A stretch of 13,743 nt of DNA, from assembly GCA_018241455.1 (NCBI GenBank), contig JAFEDW010000029.1, forward strand, positions 1 through 13,743, in the 5' to 3' direction. The notes under the pieces were generated by a model that did no database searches, was not told the origin of the DNA, and saw only the letters and a list, made by a program, of their open reading frames with translations. Both the position numbers and the translations under genes were made by a program. The DNA comes from Pseudomonadota bacterium (GTDB lineage: Bacteria; Pseudomonadota; Gammaproteobacteria; Steroidobacterales; Steroidobacteraceae). Shown here one piece after another: positions 13,511 to 13,743 of this stretch (the stretch's first letter is position 1; the number at the start of each line of letters is the position of its first letter).

Positions 13511-13743
13511 TCAGTCGTTGCAGACCAGGAACTGGATGCGCACGTTGAGGTTCTCGTAAGAGCCCGGGCTGACCGCCAGCCACAACTGCACCGTGCCATC
13601 ATCGGCGGGCGCCACGTTGCGCACCGCGATCGACGCGGCGCCGATGAACGGGAAATCGGCCGGCCCGCGCTGCGGTGCGCCCAACTCGGTGACCGTGACG
13701 AACACGCCGCTGTGGCGATCGACGCCGCCGGCCGCGTCGATGT
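13511..13743 (-). CDS. C-terminal part of an unrecognised protein (partial)
   Basis: Reading on the minus strand, 76 codons and the TGA stop (13511-13513) are visible; the gene starts beyond the right edge. A GTG at 13703-13705 is in frame, but the frame stays open upstream, so it is probably an internal Val. The visible part (from IDAAGGVDRHSGVFVTVTEL to NVRIQFLVCND) alternates hydrophobic and polar residues, with Gly/Pro turns and no membrane helix, and looks like beta-strands of a soluble or exported domain. I do not recognise the family. It is convergent with the DUF2802 gene and probably unrelated to the flagellar operon. Confidence 0.6.
   Translation of the reverse strand, partial: IDAAGGVDRHSGVFVTVTELGAPQRGPADFPFIGAASIAVRNVAPADDGTVQLWLAVSPGSYENLNVRIQFLVCND

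Overview
The window is one nearly uninterrupted, very GC-rich stretch of flagellar genes, all on the + strand except a fragment at the right edge. Gene order and protein features point to a polarly flagellated gammaproteobacterium, most likely of the Xanthomonadales/Lysobacterales: FlhF and FlhG are present, the stator pair is of the MotC/MotD type, a DUF2802 protein follows, and sigma-54-type promoter sequences lie between genes. The taxon is an inference from gene order and protein style, not from a marker gene.

Layout: the 3' end of fliJ (1-205); fliK, hook-length control (202-1875); fliL (1952-2449); fliN (2467-2814); the export gate genes fliO, fliP, fliQ, fliR, flhB and flhA (2882-8525); the polar placement and number genes flhF and flhG (8560-10603); fliA, sigma-28 (10600-11328); the stator genes motC and motD (11348-12972); a DUF2802 membrane protein (13027-13494); and the C-terminal part of an unrecognised gene on the minus strand (13511-13743), convergent with the DUF2802 gene. 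Genes are tightly packed with many start/stop overlaps. No gene-free stretch exceeds about 85 bases, and I see no tRNA, rRNA, mobile element, CRISPR array or clear intrinsic terminator.

Three intergenic gaps carry -24/-12 (sigma-54) promoter matches: before fliL, before fliO and before flhA. They would split the cluster into fliL-fliN, fliO-flhB and flhA-onward transcription units, as expected for a FleQ/RpoN-style hierarchy. The products build the rod-proximal machinery in order: FliJ, FliK, FliO/P/Q/R, FlhB and FlhA form or regulate the type III export apparatus; FliN is a C-ring component; FliL and MotC/MotD power rotation; FlhF/FlhG set flagellar position and number; FliA switches on late genes.

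The unusual points are mostly absences and degenerate motifs. fliM is missing from its usual place between fliL and fliN. The chemotaxis genes that usually lie between fliA and motC, and between motD and the DUF2802 gene, are missing. FlhF has an intact P-loop but altered G2, G3 and G4 motifs. Two of the three sigma-54 promoters sit so close to their start codons that near-leaderless mRNAs are predicted. I see no clearly novel biological system; the best lead is a streamlined, possibly CheY-independent flagellar motor locus.
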